Of a DNA stretch of 64,000 nucleotides, positions 52,886 to 61,436 are shown piece by piece. The first letter of the stretch is position 1. Every line of letters begins with the position of its first letter. The position numbers were made by a program, and so were the translations under genes. The DNA lies in contig NZ_CP175698.1 of assembly GCF_046097095.1 (NCBI RefSeq), forward strand, positions 2,046,001 to 2,110,000, given 5' to 3'. Under the pieces are notes generated by a model. It ran no database searches and had not been told where the DNA came from. It worked only from the letters and a program-made list of their open reading frames with translations. This DNA is from Natrinema sp046097095. Lineage in GTDB: Archaea; Halobacteriota; Halobacteria; Halobacteriales; Natrialbaceae.

Positions 52886-54091
52886 TCAGTCGAACCGACC
52901 GGCGTCGTAGACGACCGTCGTGTCCTCCTGTACCTCGCGGACCTCCTCTTCGTCGCCCTCCTCGATCCGAGTCACGTTCTCCCGGAGCGCGTCCGTGATC
53001 TCCGTCTCGCCGGTGATGACCTCGGTCTCGTCGATCAGGTCCTTGACGTCGTCTAAGTCGTCGTCCTCGGCGTGGGCGATGCGAGTGCGGAGATCGGTCT
53101 CGTGATAGCTGAGGGTGACGCCCTCGTTCTGGGTCGCCAGCTTCGACTCATCGTCGGTGTACGTCACCGAGATGTCAGTCGTCGCCGAGGCCGACCCGGC
53201 CTGCAGTTCCACGTCCGCGATCGCCGCCGTCGTCTCGAGGTCGCCCGCCGGAGCGTCCATCGTCAGGACGAGTTGCTGTTTCTCGCGGTCGAGCAGGTCC
53301 GGGAGCCCGACGATCGCGCGGCCGCCCGCGTACTCGACGTCGACCGCCTGAACCTGCGGGAGCCGACGGTAGACGTCGCCGACCTCGCAACCCTCCTCGA
53401 GGTCGATCACCAGTTCGGGGTTGTTCGCGACGACCGTCGACGCCTCCTGGACGACGTCGCCGAAGAAGGACCGGATGTCCGTCGGGTTCTCGACGTGGGC
53501 CCACTGACCCTGGGAGTGTTCGCCAAGCGTGCGAATAATCCCCTTGTCGTAGTTCGAGCCGATCCCGGCGGAGTAGATCGAGGTCCCGCCGTCGGCGGTC
53601 GCCTTCGCCAGCGGCTCGAAGTCCGGCTCCTCGAGTCGAATGTCGCGTCCGTCCGAGAGCAACAGGATCCGCTTTGCGATTCCTTCGCCCTCGTCGAGGC
53701 CGCGCAGGGACTTTCGTGCCTCCTCGAGGCCCGCGTAGATGTCGGTCCCGCCCCGCGTTTCGATATCGTCGAGCTTCGCCTCGGCCTCGCTTCGCTCGAT
53801 ATCGCCCCATCGGGTCGCCTCCATGATGACGTCGATTTCGGTGTCGAACGTGACGATACTCAGATAGTCCTGGTCGTTCAGCAGGCCGAAGACGAGGTTC
53901 GTCGCGTCCCGGACCTGGTCCATCTTCTTGTAGGACATTGAACCGCTACTATCGATACAGAGCGCGATGTGTCGCTCGGCTGGCTCGTCGCGTTGTACAT
54001 CGTCCGGTTCGATCGTTAGCTCGCAGCTAATTCCGCCACCGTTTTCCGGTACGTACGGCCGATTGAGTTCGACTGAGAGGTCGGTCGTCAT
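52886..54091 (-). CDS. VWA domain protein
   Basis: The 401-residue protein has a full MIDAS: DSSGSMS (about 47-53), a Thr in ETRGGTDIY and Asp in LLLSDGRDI. A beta-sandwich region like inter-alpha-trypsin or YfbK-type VWA proteins follows, and a helical acidic C-terminus ends in TTVVYDAGRFD. No signal peptide is visible, so it is probably cytoplasmic. VWA proteins bind partners through metal ions and are typical scaffolds in MoxR or kinase clusters. It is upstream of kinase 2 on the same strand. Confidence 0.88.
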   Translation of the reverse strand: MTTDLSVELNRPYVPENGGGISCELTIEPDDVQRDEPAERHIALCIDSSGSMSYKKMDQVRDATNLVFGLLNDQDYLSIVTFDTEIDVIMEATRWGDIERSEAEAKLDDIETRGGTDIYAGLEEARKSLRGLDEGEGIAKRILLLSDGRDIRLEEPDFEPLAKATADGGTSIYSAGIGSNYDKGIIRTLGEHSQGQWAHVENPTDIRSFFGDVVQEASTVVANNPELVIDLEEGCEVGDVYRRLPQVQAVDVEYAGGRAIVGLPDLLDREKQQLVLTMDAPAGDLETTAAIADVELQAGSASATTDISVTYTDDESKLATQNEGVTLSYHETDLRTRIAHAEDDDLDDVKDLIDETEVITGETEITDALRENVTRIEEGDEEEVREVQEDTTVVYDAGRFD

Positions 54092-54267
54092 TGCGGTAAC
54101 TGCTCGTATGTCTCAGGATGATCTGATAACTTTTTCGCCAATATTTACTCAGAAATGACACGAATTCCGGCGGAAGCGATGCAGGGATAAAAGCCGGCGT
54201 CTCGCCGTCCCGATCGGTCGAGTCGAACTGCCGCGTGCCGCCCGCTGCGGGCGATCGCATCTCCGGG

Positions 54268-55362
54268 TTACAGTGTCACGGTGAGCTCCGCGCGGTCGGC
54301 GAGCGTCAGCGTATCGCCGTCCTCGAGTTTCGCCTCGGAGCCGTCCATGGCAGTGCCGTTGAGCGCCGTCCCGTTCGTACTGACGTCCGTCACGTAGACG
54401 CCGTCGTCCTCGACCGCGAACTCGAGGTGCTCGCTCGAGAGATAGCGCGCTTCCTCGCGGCCGCCACTGGCCGCGACGAGGTCGGCGAGCCACGCCTCGT
54501 CCCGCCGGCCGAACACGTCGCCGTCGCCGAACGTGTACGACTCGCCGTCGATCTCGAGGGTGACCTCCGTCGGCACGTCGTCGGCGTCGTCTTCGTCGGC
54601 ATCGTCTTCGTCCACCTCGTCTTCGCCCGCATCGTCGACCTCGGCATCGTCAACCTCGGCGTCGTCGGCTTCGGCGTCATCGGCTTCGGCATCGTCGGCT
54701 TCGGCGTCGTCTACGCTGCTCTCGTCTTCTTTCTCTGCCGCATCGTCGTCGGCCCCACCGGCCTCACGAACCGCGTCCAGATCCGTCCCGCAGTTCGGAC
54801 AGAACGATTCCTCGTCGACCGAGTTCCCGCAGTCCGGACAGGCCTCGAGTTCCACCGGTTCGTCCTCGGTGTCGTCCTCGAGTTCCTCGCCGCAGTTCGG
54901 ACAGAACGACGCATCGGCGTTGACCGACGATTCGCACGACTGACACTCGACCGTCGCCGACTCGTCGCCCTCGCGTTCGTCGTCGGCGTCGGTTTCCCCC
55001 GCGTTTTCTCCGTCTCCTCCTGTTTCGTCGTCGGCCGCGTCGTCCGCTGTAGCGTCGGCGTCTCCGCCGCCGGAGTCGTCCGCCGCCTCGTCTTCGGCGT
55101 CCTCGACGACAGGGTCGTCTTCGTCGGCGGCTTCGTCCGCCTCGCCCTCGTCGTGTTCCGACTCGGCCGACTCGTCGCCGCCGTCGCCGCTTTCGTCTAT
55201 GGTCTCGGCTTCGTCGCCGTCACCGTCTTCCGGGGCGCTGTCGTCGGCCGGCGCTTCGTAGTCCGGATGAGGCGTGTCACAACTCGGACAGAAGCCGCCG
55301 TTCGGTGTCGGATCGAACGTCGTTTCACACGAGACGCAGCTGAATTCGATCTGTTCTGCCAT
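54268..55362 (-). CDS. zinc-ribbon and FHA domain protein
   Basis: The 364-residue protein has three zinc ribbons: CVSCETTFD...CPSC at the N-terminus, CQSCESS...CPNCGEEL, and CPDCGNS...CPNCGTDL. Extremely acidic linkers separate them, one of them a run of ADDAE-type repeats. The C-terminal FHA domain (about 275-364) is canonical, with FGRRD, LSSEHLEF and STNGTAL and without the insertion seen in the kinases. It is a likely reader of phosphothreonine marks made by kinases 1 and 2. It lies 176 bases upstream of the VWA gene, and its start at 55362 is divergent from the membrane gene. Confidence 0.85.
   Translation of the reverse strand: MAEQIEFSCVSCETTFDPTPNGGFCPSCDTPHPDYEAPADDSAPEDGDGDEAETIDESGDGGDESAESEHDEGEADEAADEDDPVVEDAEDEAADDSGGGDADATADDAADDETGGDGENAGETDADDEREGDESATVECQSCESSVNADASFCPNCGEELEDDTEDEPVELEACPDCGNSVDEESFCPNCGTDLDAVREAGGADDDAAEKEDESSVDDAEADDAEADDAEADDAEVDDAEVDDAGEDEVDEDDADEDDADDVPTEVTLEIDGESYTFGDGDVFGRRDEAWLADLVAASGGREEARYLSSEHLEFAVEDDGVYVTDVSTNGTALNGTAMDGSEAKLEDGDTLTLADRAELTVTL
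54580..54715 (-). repeat. acidic in-frame repeat in the zinc-ribbon/FHA gene
   Basis: Degenerate 15-base units encode tandem ADDAE/VDDAE repeats that end in an Asp/Glu run. They lie between the last zinc ribbon and the FHA domain. Slippage probably keeps the length variable. Opposite-strand frames here are artefacts. Confidence 0.7.
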
Positions 55363-55382
55363 GGTATTCAGCGCACTTTCTC

Positions 55383-55562
55383 AGTCATAATAGAAAAAAG
55401 TATGCCAGATCTGGCGTATTCTAATCTGTCTGTCGTGACCCGTTCCGCGGCTGTCGCTGGCCGGATTTCGGCCAATCAGTCAGCAAAATGCCATACTTGA
55501 TCCGGTCGAGGCCAGCGGCAATCGACCGCTGTCGGGCCGATGCCGACGAACACTACTTATTT
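55383..55562. promoter_or_regulatory. divergent promoter region of the phospho-signalling cluster
   Basis: An AT-rich stretch at 55386-55400 lies about 25-38 bases upstream of the minus-strand start at 55362. A second one, acttattta at 55554-55562, lies about 29-37 bases upstream of the plus-strand start at 55591. Both are at typical archaeal TATA distance from leaderless starts. The shared region suggests joint control of the membrane gene and the FHA/VWA/kinase genes. Confidence 0.4.
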
Positions 55563-55590
55563 ACGTCAGACAGGATATATCCGGACAACC

Positions 55591-56898
55591 ATGCGCCTCT
55601 CGAGCCGAGCGGGGACCGATCACGCGACCCTCGCTCTTATAGAGCTGGTCGCGGTCCCAGTCGCGGCACTGACGACGGTTCTTACGCTGGCCCTCGCCGA
55701 CATCGGCTTCGTCGCCTTGCGGGCCGCGGTCGCGGCCGCGGGTGGCGGTCACGCGGTCGTGGATCTCGGGCCGGCCATCCTCGCGTTCGGGGCGCTGCTG
55801 GCGCTCGCCACCGGTGCTGGACTCCTCGTCGCCGGCTATCGTCGCTACGTCGCTACCCGATTTGACGACGTCAGTCCGCTGCCCCTGTTGCTCGTGCCGG
55901 TGATCGGGGTCGTCGCTCCGATTGGGTACGCGGTCTGGAACACCGGCGCGTTGTGGCTCCCATCGTGGCTCTTGGTTCCCGTCGCGATCGCGGCGCACGC
56001 GTTGGCGTACCGAACGATCGCACTCGATTCGCTTCGCGAAGACCGCGGGCCGGCGAGTCTGGTGGTCGGCTCCCTCACGGCGCTCCCCGCCGTCGTGACG
56101 CTCGTCGACCTCGCCAACGGAGCGCTCGGTCCGAATCGACCGATCGGGCGGACGCTCGAGGGAGTCGTGGCCGGAACGGGGTCCCCGATAGTACGAACCG
56201 CCGTGATCGCCGTCCCGCTGCTCGTCGCGACGCTCTACGGCATCGGGTCGCTTTCCGGCGTGCGATCGCAGTGGAAGGTCCCCGACTGGTCGATTCCTCG
56301 ACCCCGACTTTCGCGGTTCGACCACCCACTTTGGAACCGATCGGAGCCGTCCGGTCGACAGCCCGCCGGAACGAGCGCCGGCCGAGCGTCGTCGGAATCG
56401 GACCGGTCGTCCAGCGGATCGGCCCGGCCCGACCGTCACCGACCCTCGAACGCAGTCGTTCCGTCTAGCCCGGGAACGCAGGCCGCCCGGGGCGGACATG
56501 CGAGTCCCGACGACGATTCGGGGTCGTCGACCGACACTGCGGCGTCGCAGTCGACCGGCGATCGAGCCGCCGACAGTGCGGACGCGACGGAGCGAGACGA
56601 CCGACCAGCGAGCGAGGAACCTGACCACACCGGCACGGACGTGCCAGAGTCCGGAGAAAACGACAGCGCGGACGCCTCCGAACCGGCCGAAAACGCCGGC
56701 GAGGCCGCTGACTCGAGCCCCGACGAGACCGCTGGCTCGAGTCCCGACGGAACCGGCTCCGACACGCAGATCTTCGTCGACGATTTCGATCAGTACGTCG
56801 CCGACGAAACGCCCGTCGACCGGTGTCCAGACTGCGACAAAGAGATCCCGTCCGACGGCGTCTACAACTTCTGTCCGTTCTGTGGCGGTGAGCTCTGA
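55591..56898 (+). CDS. membrane protein with C-terminal zinc ribbon
   Basis: The 435-residue protein has about six membrane helices in the first 220 residues (LALIELVAVPVAALTTVLTL, AILAFGALLALATGAGLLVA). A long disordered Ser/Asp/Glu-rich region of about 180 residues follows. The C-terminal zinc ribbon is CPDCDKEIPSDG...CPFCGGEL. The start at 55591 (MRLSSRAGTDHA) is chosen over the ATG at 55540. It is divergent from the zinc-ribbon/FHA gene. The Ser/Thr-rich tail is a plausible kinase substrate and the ribbon a match to its neighbour, so it may anchor the system at the membrane. That is inference. Confidence 0.68.
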   Translation: MRLSSRAGTDHATLALIELVAVPVAALTTVLTLALADIGFVALRAAVAAAGGGHAVVDLGPAILAFGALLALATGAGLLVAGYRRYVATRFDDVSPLPLLLVPVIGVVAPIGYAVWNTGALWLPSWLLVPVAIAAHALAYRTIALDSLREDRGPASLVVGSLTALPAVVTLVDLANGALGPNRPIGRTLEGVVAGTGSPIVRTAVIAVPLLVATLYGIGSLSGVRSQWKVPDWSIPRPRLSRFDHPLWNRSEPSGRQPAGTSAGRASSESDRSSSGSARPDRHRPSNAVVPSSPGTQAARGGHASPDDDSGSSTDTAASQSTGDRAADSADATERDDRPASEEPDHTGTDVPESGENDSADASEPAENAGEAADSSPDETAGSSPDGTGSDTQIFVDDFDQYVADETPVDRCPDCDKEIPSDGVYNFCPFCGGEL

Positions 56899-57087
56899 GC
56901 GGTCGAAACCTCGCCCGGCGATCGTCCGGATCTGTAGATCGTAGCGCGGTGTCGGTATTCGGGAAGCCGCGACGACCACGTTCTACAGGTGACGTCCGGA
57001 TCGCACAGCCGAGCACGATCGCTGAGTAGCCGACACGGTGATAGCGTCGGTTCGTCAAAAAGGATGGGCTGTAGTTTCGACCGGACG

Positions 57088-57549
57088 TCAGGCGTTGTCG
57101 CCGCCACCTTCGACCTGTATATCGCCGACCATCGACGTCGGGTGAACTTCACAGAGATACGAGACCATCTCGCTACTGGCCTCGAACTCGAGCCACTGAT
57201 CTTCGGGGTCGGTGACGACTTCGGTCGCGAGATCGTCGACGACCTCGTCGTTTTCGTTTTGGATCGCGATGTTGTGTTGTGCACCGTCGCCCCGTGTCCA
57301 GCCGATCTCGTAGGATTCTCCCTCCTGAAGGATCAGCGTCGGGTTCCGCTCGTCGGCGATCGCGTCGGGCGCGATGCCGATCCAACCGGACGTTTGCCCG
57401 TAGAACTCGATCTGCGTGTCGGGCTCGATCTCTACGCCGTCGCTATCGCCAGTATCGGTGTCAGCGAAGCCGGCGACGAACGCCGTCGACGTCGCGGCAC
57501 CTGTCAGCGCGAGCATCCGCCGTCTGGACACGCCGTTATCTTGTGTCAC
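57088..57549 (-). CDS. halocyanin-like blue copper protein
   Basis: The 153-residue protein has a Tat signal (SRRRMLALTGAATSTAFVAG) and a cupredoxin domain. Type-1 copper ligands are visible: His in GAQHNIAIQ, and Cys, His and Met in YLCEVHPTSMVGD. It should be exported folded and act as a small electron carrier or copper protein at the cell surface. Unlike classical halocyanins no lipobox is seen. The gene stands alone downstream of the signalling cluster on the opposite strand to the membrane gene. Confidence 0.85.
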   Translation of the reverse strand: MTQDNGVSRRRMLALTGAATSTAFVAGFADTDTGDSDGVEIEPDTQIEFYGQTSGWIGIAPDAIADERNPTLILQEGESYEIGWTRGDGAQHNIAIQNENDEVVDDLATEVVTDPEDQWLEFEASSEMVSYLCEVHPTSMVGDIQVEGGGDNA

Positions 57550-57656
57550 AAGTTACGTTAGAAACTCACACGAATAGCCGGCCCCCCGTCTACTGCAGGG
57601 ACCGCAGCCGTCCGCGCCAGTGCGTTGCGGAAACGCTCGAGCGCGGGGTTGGCCGG

Positions 57657-58097
57657 TCACTCGTCGGTCTCGGCGCGCTCACGAACTCGACGCTTCTGCC
57701 GGCGCTCGGTCACGTGATCGACGCCGTCGGCCAACTCCGCTCTGACGCTCGCCTCGAACGTATCGACCTCCTCGAGAAACTCGGTCGAGAACTCCTCGAC
57801 GAGTTCGAACGTCCACTGATCGCTGATCGCGCCGGTCGGAAGGTGGTCGTCCCGGAGTTCGGTCGCCCACTCCTCGTGGTCGGCCTCTCGGAGTCGCGCC
57901 TCGGCGTCGCTCATCCGGTCCATCGCATGACCGAGTTCGTGGTGGAACTCGAGCAAGGAGCCGTAGGCCCGGTGGACGTGCTCGATTCCCAACTGCAGTT
58001 CGTGGAGCGCGTCCCGTTCGGCGTCGCTCAGCGAGAGATCGTCGGGATCGACGTCCGTACCGGCGTCGGAGTCGGCGTTCGAATCGATATCGGTCAC
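57657..58097 (-). CDS. conserved haloarchaeal helical protein
   Basis: The protein of about 146 residues is acidic and helical: ELQLGIEHVHRAYGSLLEFH, then HELGHAMDRMSDAEARLREA, and a C-terminal DHVTERRQKRRVRERAETDE. The His-rich first helix pair could bind metal. No named domain is recognised, although the sequence looks like a conserved haloarchaeal hypothetical. A GTG at 58097 (MTDIDSNADSD) is taken as start, because the frame upstream to 58280 is basic and lacks coding bias. Start choice is uncertain. Confidence 0.6.
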   Translation of the reverse strand: MTDIDSNADSDAGTDVDPDDLSLSDAERDALHELQLGIEHVHRAYGSLLEFHHELGHAMDRMSDAEARLREADHEEWATELRDDHLPTGAISDQWTFELVEEFSTEFLEEVDTFEASVRAELADGVDHVTERRQKRRVRERAETDE

Positions 58098-58482
58098 GGG
58101 AACGCTACTCCGGCTCGAGGCAAAACCGTCCGCGTTGAACCTGCCGACCGCCGTCCGCCTGCTACACTCGGACCAGAGCCACTCGGTCACGTCGAGGCGC
58201 GCTCGCGTCGACACCGTCGTCGCACGGCTCTGCCGCGAATGCTGGTCACCGATCGCCGTGATCGAGACACCGTTGCCCACATCGGCCTCGCGAAACGAGC
58301 ACAGTCCCGCTCGAAATCCACGCCGTCGAGATCGGTTTCGATCGCTCCAGACCGCCCCGTCTCACCAAGGGTCGGCTACTAAACCGACGTTCCGCATACC
58401 GATCGTAGGAGGATTCGAAACCTGATGAACGCAAACGTCCACCACGACGAGACGCGGTGTGGCGCTGCCCGGAGTGATCTCG
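58098..58482. other. intergenic region upstream of the molybdopterin operon
   Basis: No gene is convincing in most of this stretch. The right end holds an AGGAGG at 58407-58412 and a 22-codon reading frame described separately. A GGAGTGAT at 58471-58478 directly precedes the molybdopterin oxidoreductase start at 58483 and is a good ribosome-binding site. This is unusual in a genome dominated by leaderless starts. Confidence 0.4.
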
Positions 58483-58493
58483 ATGTCCGATAA
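58425..58493 (+). CDS. possible 22-residue leader peptide
   Basis: An ATG 12 bases after a perfect AGGAGG (58407-58412) opens a 22-codon frame (MNANVHHDETRCGAARSDLD plus VR). Its TAA overlaps the first codons of the molybdopterin oxidoreductase in another frame. The overlap could couple translation of the two. It may also be chance, because short frames are common in GC-rich DNA. The ribosome-binding site is the main support. Confidence 0.3.
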   Translation: MNANVHHDETRCGAARSDLDVR

Positions 58494-60972
58494 CGATAGA
58501 ATCGAGGACGTCTGGGGCCCGCGAACCCCGCATGATGCCGGATCAGAATGGCCGTCTCGAGTCGACTCCTACCTACAGTCGGATGCCGTGGAGGAAAGCG
58601 ACGTGGACCAGTGGGTATCGTCGGTCTGCCTCCTCTGTAGTAACGGCTGTGGCATCGACATCGCGGTGTCCGACGGCGAGATGGTCGGGGTACGCGGCCG
58701 CGAAACCGACCGAGTCAGTAAGGGACGGCTGGGCCCGAAGGGTCTCTACGGGTGGCAAGGCGAGAAGACCGACCGGCTGACCGAACCGTTAGTCCGTAAC
58801 GACGCCGGTGAGTTAGAGGCTGTCGACTGGGACACGGCGATGAATACGATCGTCGAGCACTCACAGCAGTTGCTCGACGAGCGCGGGCCGCTCTCGCACG
58901 GGTTCTACACGTCCGGCCAACTCACCGCCGAAGAGTACTACACGCTCGCGGTGATCGGCAAAGCCGGGCTGGGGACGCCGCATATGGACGGCAACACCCG
59001 GCTTTGTACCGCGACGGCCGCGTCGGCGTTCATGGAAAGCTTCGGAACGGATGGACAGCCCGCCAGTTACAGCGACATCGAACACACTGACGCGCTCTTT
59101 TGTTTCGGCCACAATGTGGCCGAGACCCAGACCGTGCTATGGGCGCGGATGTTGGACCGATTGCACGGCGACGATCCGCCGGCGCTCGTGTGCGTAGACC
59201 CACGCCGTACGGAGGTAGCCGAGGAGGCCACCGTGCATCTCCCCATCCGACCGGGTACCAACCAGGCGCTGATGAACGGACTAACGCAGCAACTCATCGA
59301 GCACGGCTGGATAAACGAAGACTACGTGCATCAGCATACCATCGGATTCGATGACCTGCGCGCTGTCGTGGACGAGTATCCGCCGGACCGAGTCGCGGAG
59401 ATCTGTGAACTCGACGCACAGGACATACGGGATGCAGCCGAGTTGTTCGGGACTGCCGAGCGACCGTTATCGACAGTGTTGCAAGGGTTCTACCAGTCGC
59501 ATCAGGCCACCGCGGCTTCCTGTGGGGTCAATAACCTCCACCTGCTGCGCGGCGCGATCGGTCGACCCGGTGCTGGCATTTTGCAGATGAACGGACAGCC
59601 AACCGCCCAGAACAACCGAGAAACGGGGGCCGACGGAAAACTGACCGGCTTTCGCAATTGGGACAATCCCGAACACGTCGCCGAACTCGCCGAGCTGTGG
59701 GACGTCGAGCGAGACATGATCCCGCACTGGTCGTCACCCACCCACGCGATGCAGATTTTCCGGTATGCCGAGGAAGGCTCGATCGGATTCTTGTGGATCG
59801 CCGGGACTAATCCCGCGGTGTCCCTGCCCGAACTGAGCCGAGTTCGGCGCATCCTCTCCGGCGACCAGTGCTTCGTGGTGGTCAACGACGGCTACCGCAC
59901 CGAAACCACCGAGTTAGCCGACGTGGTGCTACCCGCGGCACTGTGGGGAGAAAAGACTGGCTGTGCCACTAATGTCGACCGTACGGTGCATCTGGCCGAG
60001 CAAGCGGTCGAACCGCCCGGACAGGCCCGGAGCGATCTGGACATCTGGCTCGACTACGCCGATCGGATGGGATTCGAGACGCAGTCAGGCCGGCCGCTAC
60101 CGTGGTGGTCGACCCCCGAGGAAGCCTTCGACGAGTGGAAGAAAGCCAGTGAGGGGCGGCTGTGTGACTACAGCGGCATGAGCTACGACATGCTGCGCGA
60201 TTCAGACGGAGTTCAGTGGCCGTGTACCGAAGACGACCCGGAAGGCACCGAGCGACTCTACACCGACGCGGAGTTCGGTACCCACCCCGACTACTGCGAA
60301 ACCTACGGACACGATTTGGCTACCGGAGCCACCGTTACGGAGACCGAATTCCGCGCTCGGAATCCCGACGGCCGCGCTATCCTCAAGGCGATTCACTACA
60401 CCGATCCGCCGGGCGCGCCGGACTCAGAGTATCCGTTCCGTCTGACCACTGGACGCACCGTCTACCAGTTCCACACGCGCACCAAGACCGGCCGCGCTCA
60501 ACAGTTACACGACGCGGCACCGGACCCGTGGGCGGAGCTCTCTGCCACCGACGCGGAGCGACTCGACATCACCGAGGGCGACCAAATACGGGTGAGCACA
60601 CCACGGGGAAGCATCGAGGTCCCTGCGAGGGTGACCTCCAGCCGAGACGGCACGGTGTTCGTGCCGTTCCATTACGGCGGTGGTGACGGCACGGCAAACG
60701 AGTTGACTCTCACCGCGTGGGACCCGGTATCGAAACAGCCGCAGTTCAAAGTGTGCGGCGCTCGCGTCGAGCGAGTCGGTCCCGGACGTGAAGACGAAGA
60801 GACGCAGCCTGACCGATCCCGTGGCGATCCACCCTTCGTCGGCCCTCCACCCGAAACGGAGGACGAAGAGCAGTCCGACACGGAGCAAGAGGCACAGCCC
60901 GAAGCGGAGGACGGAGAACAACCCGAAGCAGAGCAAAAGGCACAGCCCGAAACGGAGAACGGAGGGGATTGA
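58483..60972 (+). CDS. molybdopterin oxidoreductase (DMSO-reductase superfamily, nitrate-reductase-like)
   Basis: The 829-residue protein has an N-terminal Fe-S motif CLLCSNGCG. Where the fourth cysteine ligand is expected the sequence is GRLGPKGLYGWQ, with Gly. Molybdopterin-binding regions follow (GNTRLCTATAA, FCFGHNVAETQ, CVDPRRTEVAEEA, WIAGTNPAVSLPELSRVRR) and a C-terminal beta-barrel domain (LTTGRTVYQFHTRTKTGRAQ). The C-terminus has Glu/Gln/Pro repeats. There is no Tat signal, so it is cytoplasmic, as for assimilatory nitrate reductase or formate dehydrogenase types. The start has a GGAGTGAT ribosome-binding site. The helical protein and HPP genes follow in the same direction. The substrate is uncertain. 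Confidence 0.8.
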   Translation: MSDNDRIEDVWGPRTPHDAGSEWPSRVDSYLQSDAVEESDVDQWVSSVCLLCSNGCGIDIAVSDGEMVGVRGRETDRVSKGRLGPKGLYGWQGEKTDRLTEPLVRNDAGELEAVDWDTAMNTIVEHSQQLLDERGPLSHGFYTSGQLTAEEYYTLAVIGKAGLGTPHMDGNTRLCTATAASAFMESFGTDGQPASYSDIEHTDALFCFGHNVAETQTVLWARMLDRLHGDDPPALVCVDPRRTEVAEEATVHLPIRPGTNQALMNGLTQQLIEHGWINEDYVHQHTIGFDDLRAVVDEYPPDRVAEICELDAQDIRDAAELFGTAERPLSTVLQGFYQSHQATAASCGVNNLHLLRGAIGRPGAGILQMNGQPTAQNNRETGADGKLTGFRNWDNPEHVAELAELWDVERDMIPHWSSPTHAMQIFRYAEEGSIGFLWIAGTNPAVSLPELSRVRRILSGDQCFVVVNDGYRTETTELADVVLPAALWGEKTGCATNVDRTVHLAEQAVEPPGQARSDLDIWLDYADRMGFETQSGRPLPWWSTPEEAFDEWKKASEGRLCDYSGMSYDMLRDSDGVQWPCTEDDPEGTERLYTDAEFGTHPDYCETYGHDLATGATVTETEFRARNPDGRAILKAIHYTDPPGAPDSEYPFRLTTGRTVYQFHTRTKTGRAQQLHDAAPDPWAELSATDAERLDITEGDQIRVSTPRGSIEVPARVTSSRDGTVFVPFHYGGGDGTANELTLTAWDPVSKQPQFKVCGARVERVGPGREDEETQPDRSRGDPPFVGPPPETEDEEQSDTEQEAQPEAEDGEQPEAEQKAQPETENGGD
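60885..60965 (+). repeat. QPEAE-type repeats at the oxidoreductase C-terminus
   Basis: Degenerate units encoding variants of EAQPEAEDGEQ occur three to four times at the 3' end of the oxidoreductase gene. They form a disordered acidic tail, probably variable in length. Confidence 0.65.
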
Positions 60973-60974
60973 GC

Positions 60975-61430
60975 ATGCACCTACCGGTCTATCTGGATAT
61001 GCTGCACGAAGCCGAACGAACTCTCGCCGATTCGTTCCGCAAGGTGGCCGACGAACACACTTCGGACGCAGGGATACATTACCGCTGTCAGAACTTCGCC
61101 GAGCAATGCGACGCTCACGTCGAGCAGCTCACTCCGCTGGCGCGTCGCTACGGCAAAGATAACCCCGAAGAGCCCGAACGATTGCACCCCGAAGGGATAT
61201 CCGAACCCCGATCGGGACCGGCCGGATTATTACGCGACCTACAGGATCTGTACATGCTCGCCAGCCTCGTGGATATCACGTGGACGCTGGTCGGCCAAGC
61301 CGCTCGAGCAGTGCCCGACGAAGAGCTGATCGAGACGGTTACCGCCTGCGACGATCAGACCGAGACGCAGCTATCCTGGTTGCGCACCCAACTGAGCACG
61401 GACGCTCCGCAGGCGCTGGTTGTCGGATAG
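60975..61430 (+). CDS. small helical protein of the molybdopterin operon
   Basis: The 151-residue protein looks like a four-helix bundle: YLDMLHEAERTLADSFRKVA, then HYRCQNFAEQCDAHVEQLTP, then DLQDLYMLASLVDITWTLVG, then VTACDDQTETQLSWLRTQLS. Glu and His spacing in the first two helices recalls ferritin-like metal sites, but this is not certain. The ATG at 60975 is two bases after the oxidoreductase stop, and the HPP gene starts six bases after its own stop, so the three genes form an operon. A maturation or electron-transfer role is inferred from position. Confidence 0.65.
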   Translation: MHLPVYLDMLHEAERTLADSFRKVADEHTSDAGIHYRCQNFAEQCDAHVEQLTPLARRYGKDNPEEPERLHPEGISEPRSGPAGLLRDLQDLYMLASLVDITWTLVGQAARAVPDEELIETVTACDDQTETQLSWLRTQLSTDAPQALVVG

Positions 61431-61436
61431 ATCGAA

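Noticed and set aside
54580..54715. Possible CRISPR-like repeat array
   Set aside because: The units are contiguous codon repeats without spacers and encode an acidic linker.
54235..55500. 421-residue plus-strand hydrophobic frame
   Set aside because: It is the antisense of the acidic repeats in the zinc-ribbon/FHA gene. GAC/GAG-rich codons give Val/Phe/Leu runs on the opposite strand.
55561..56979. 472-residue minus-strand frame over the membrane/zinc-ribbon gene
   Set aside because: It is an arginine-rich shadow; the plus strand has membrane helices and a clear zinc ribbon.
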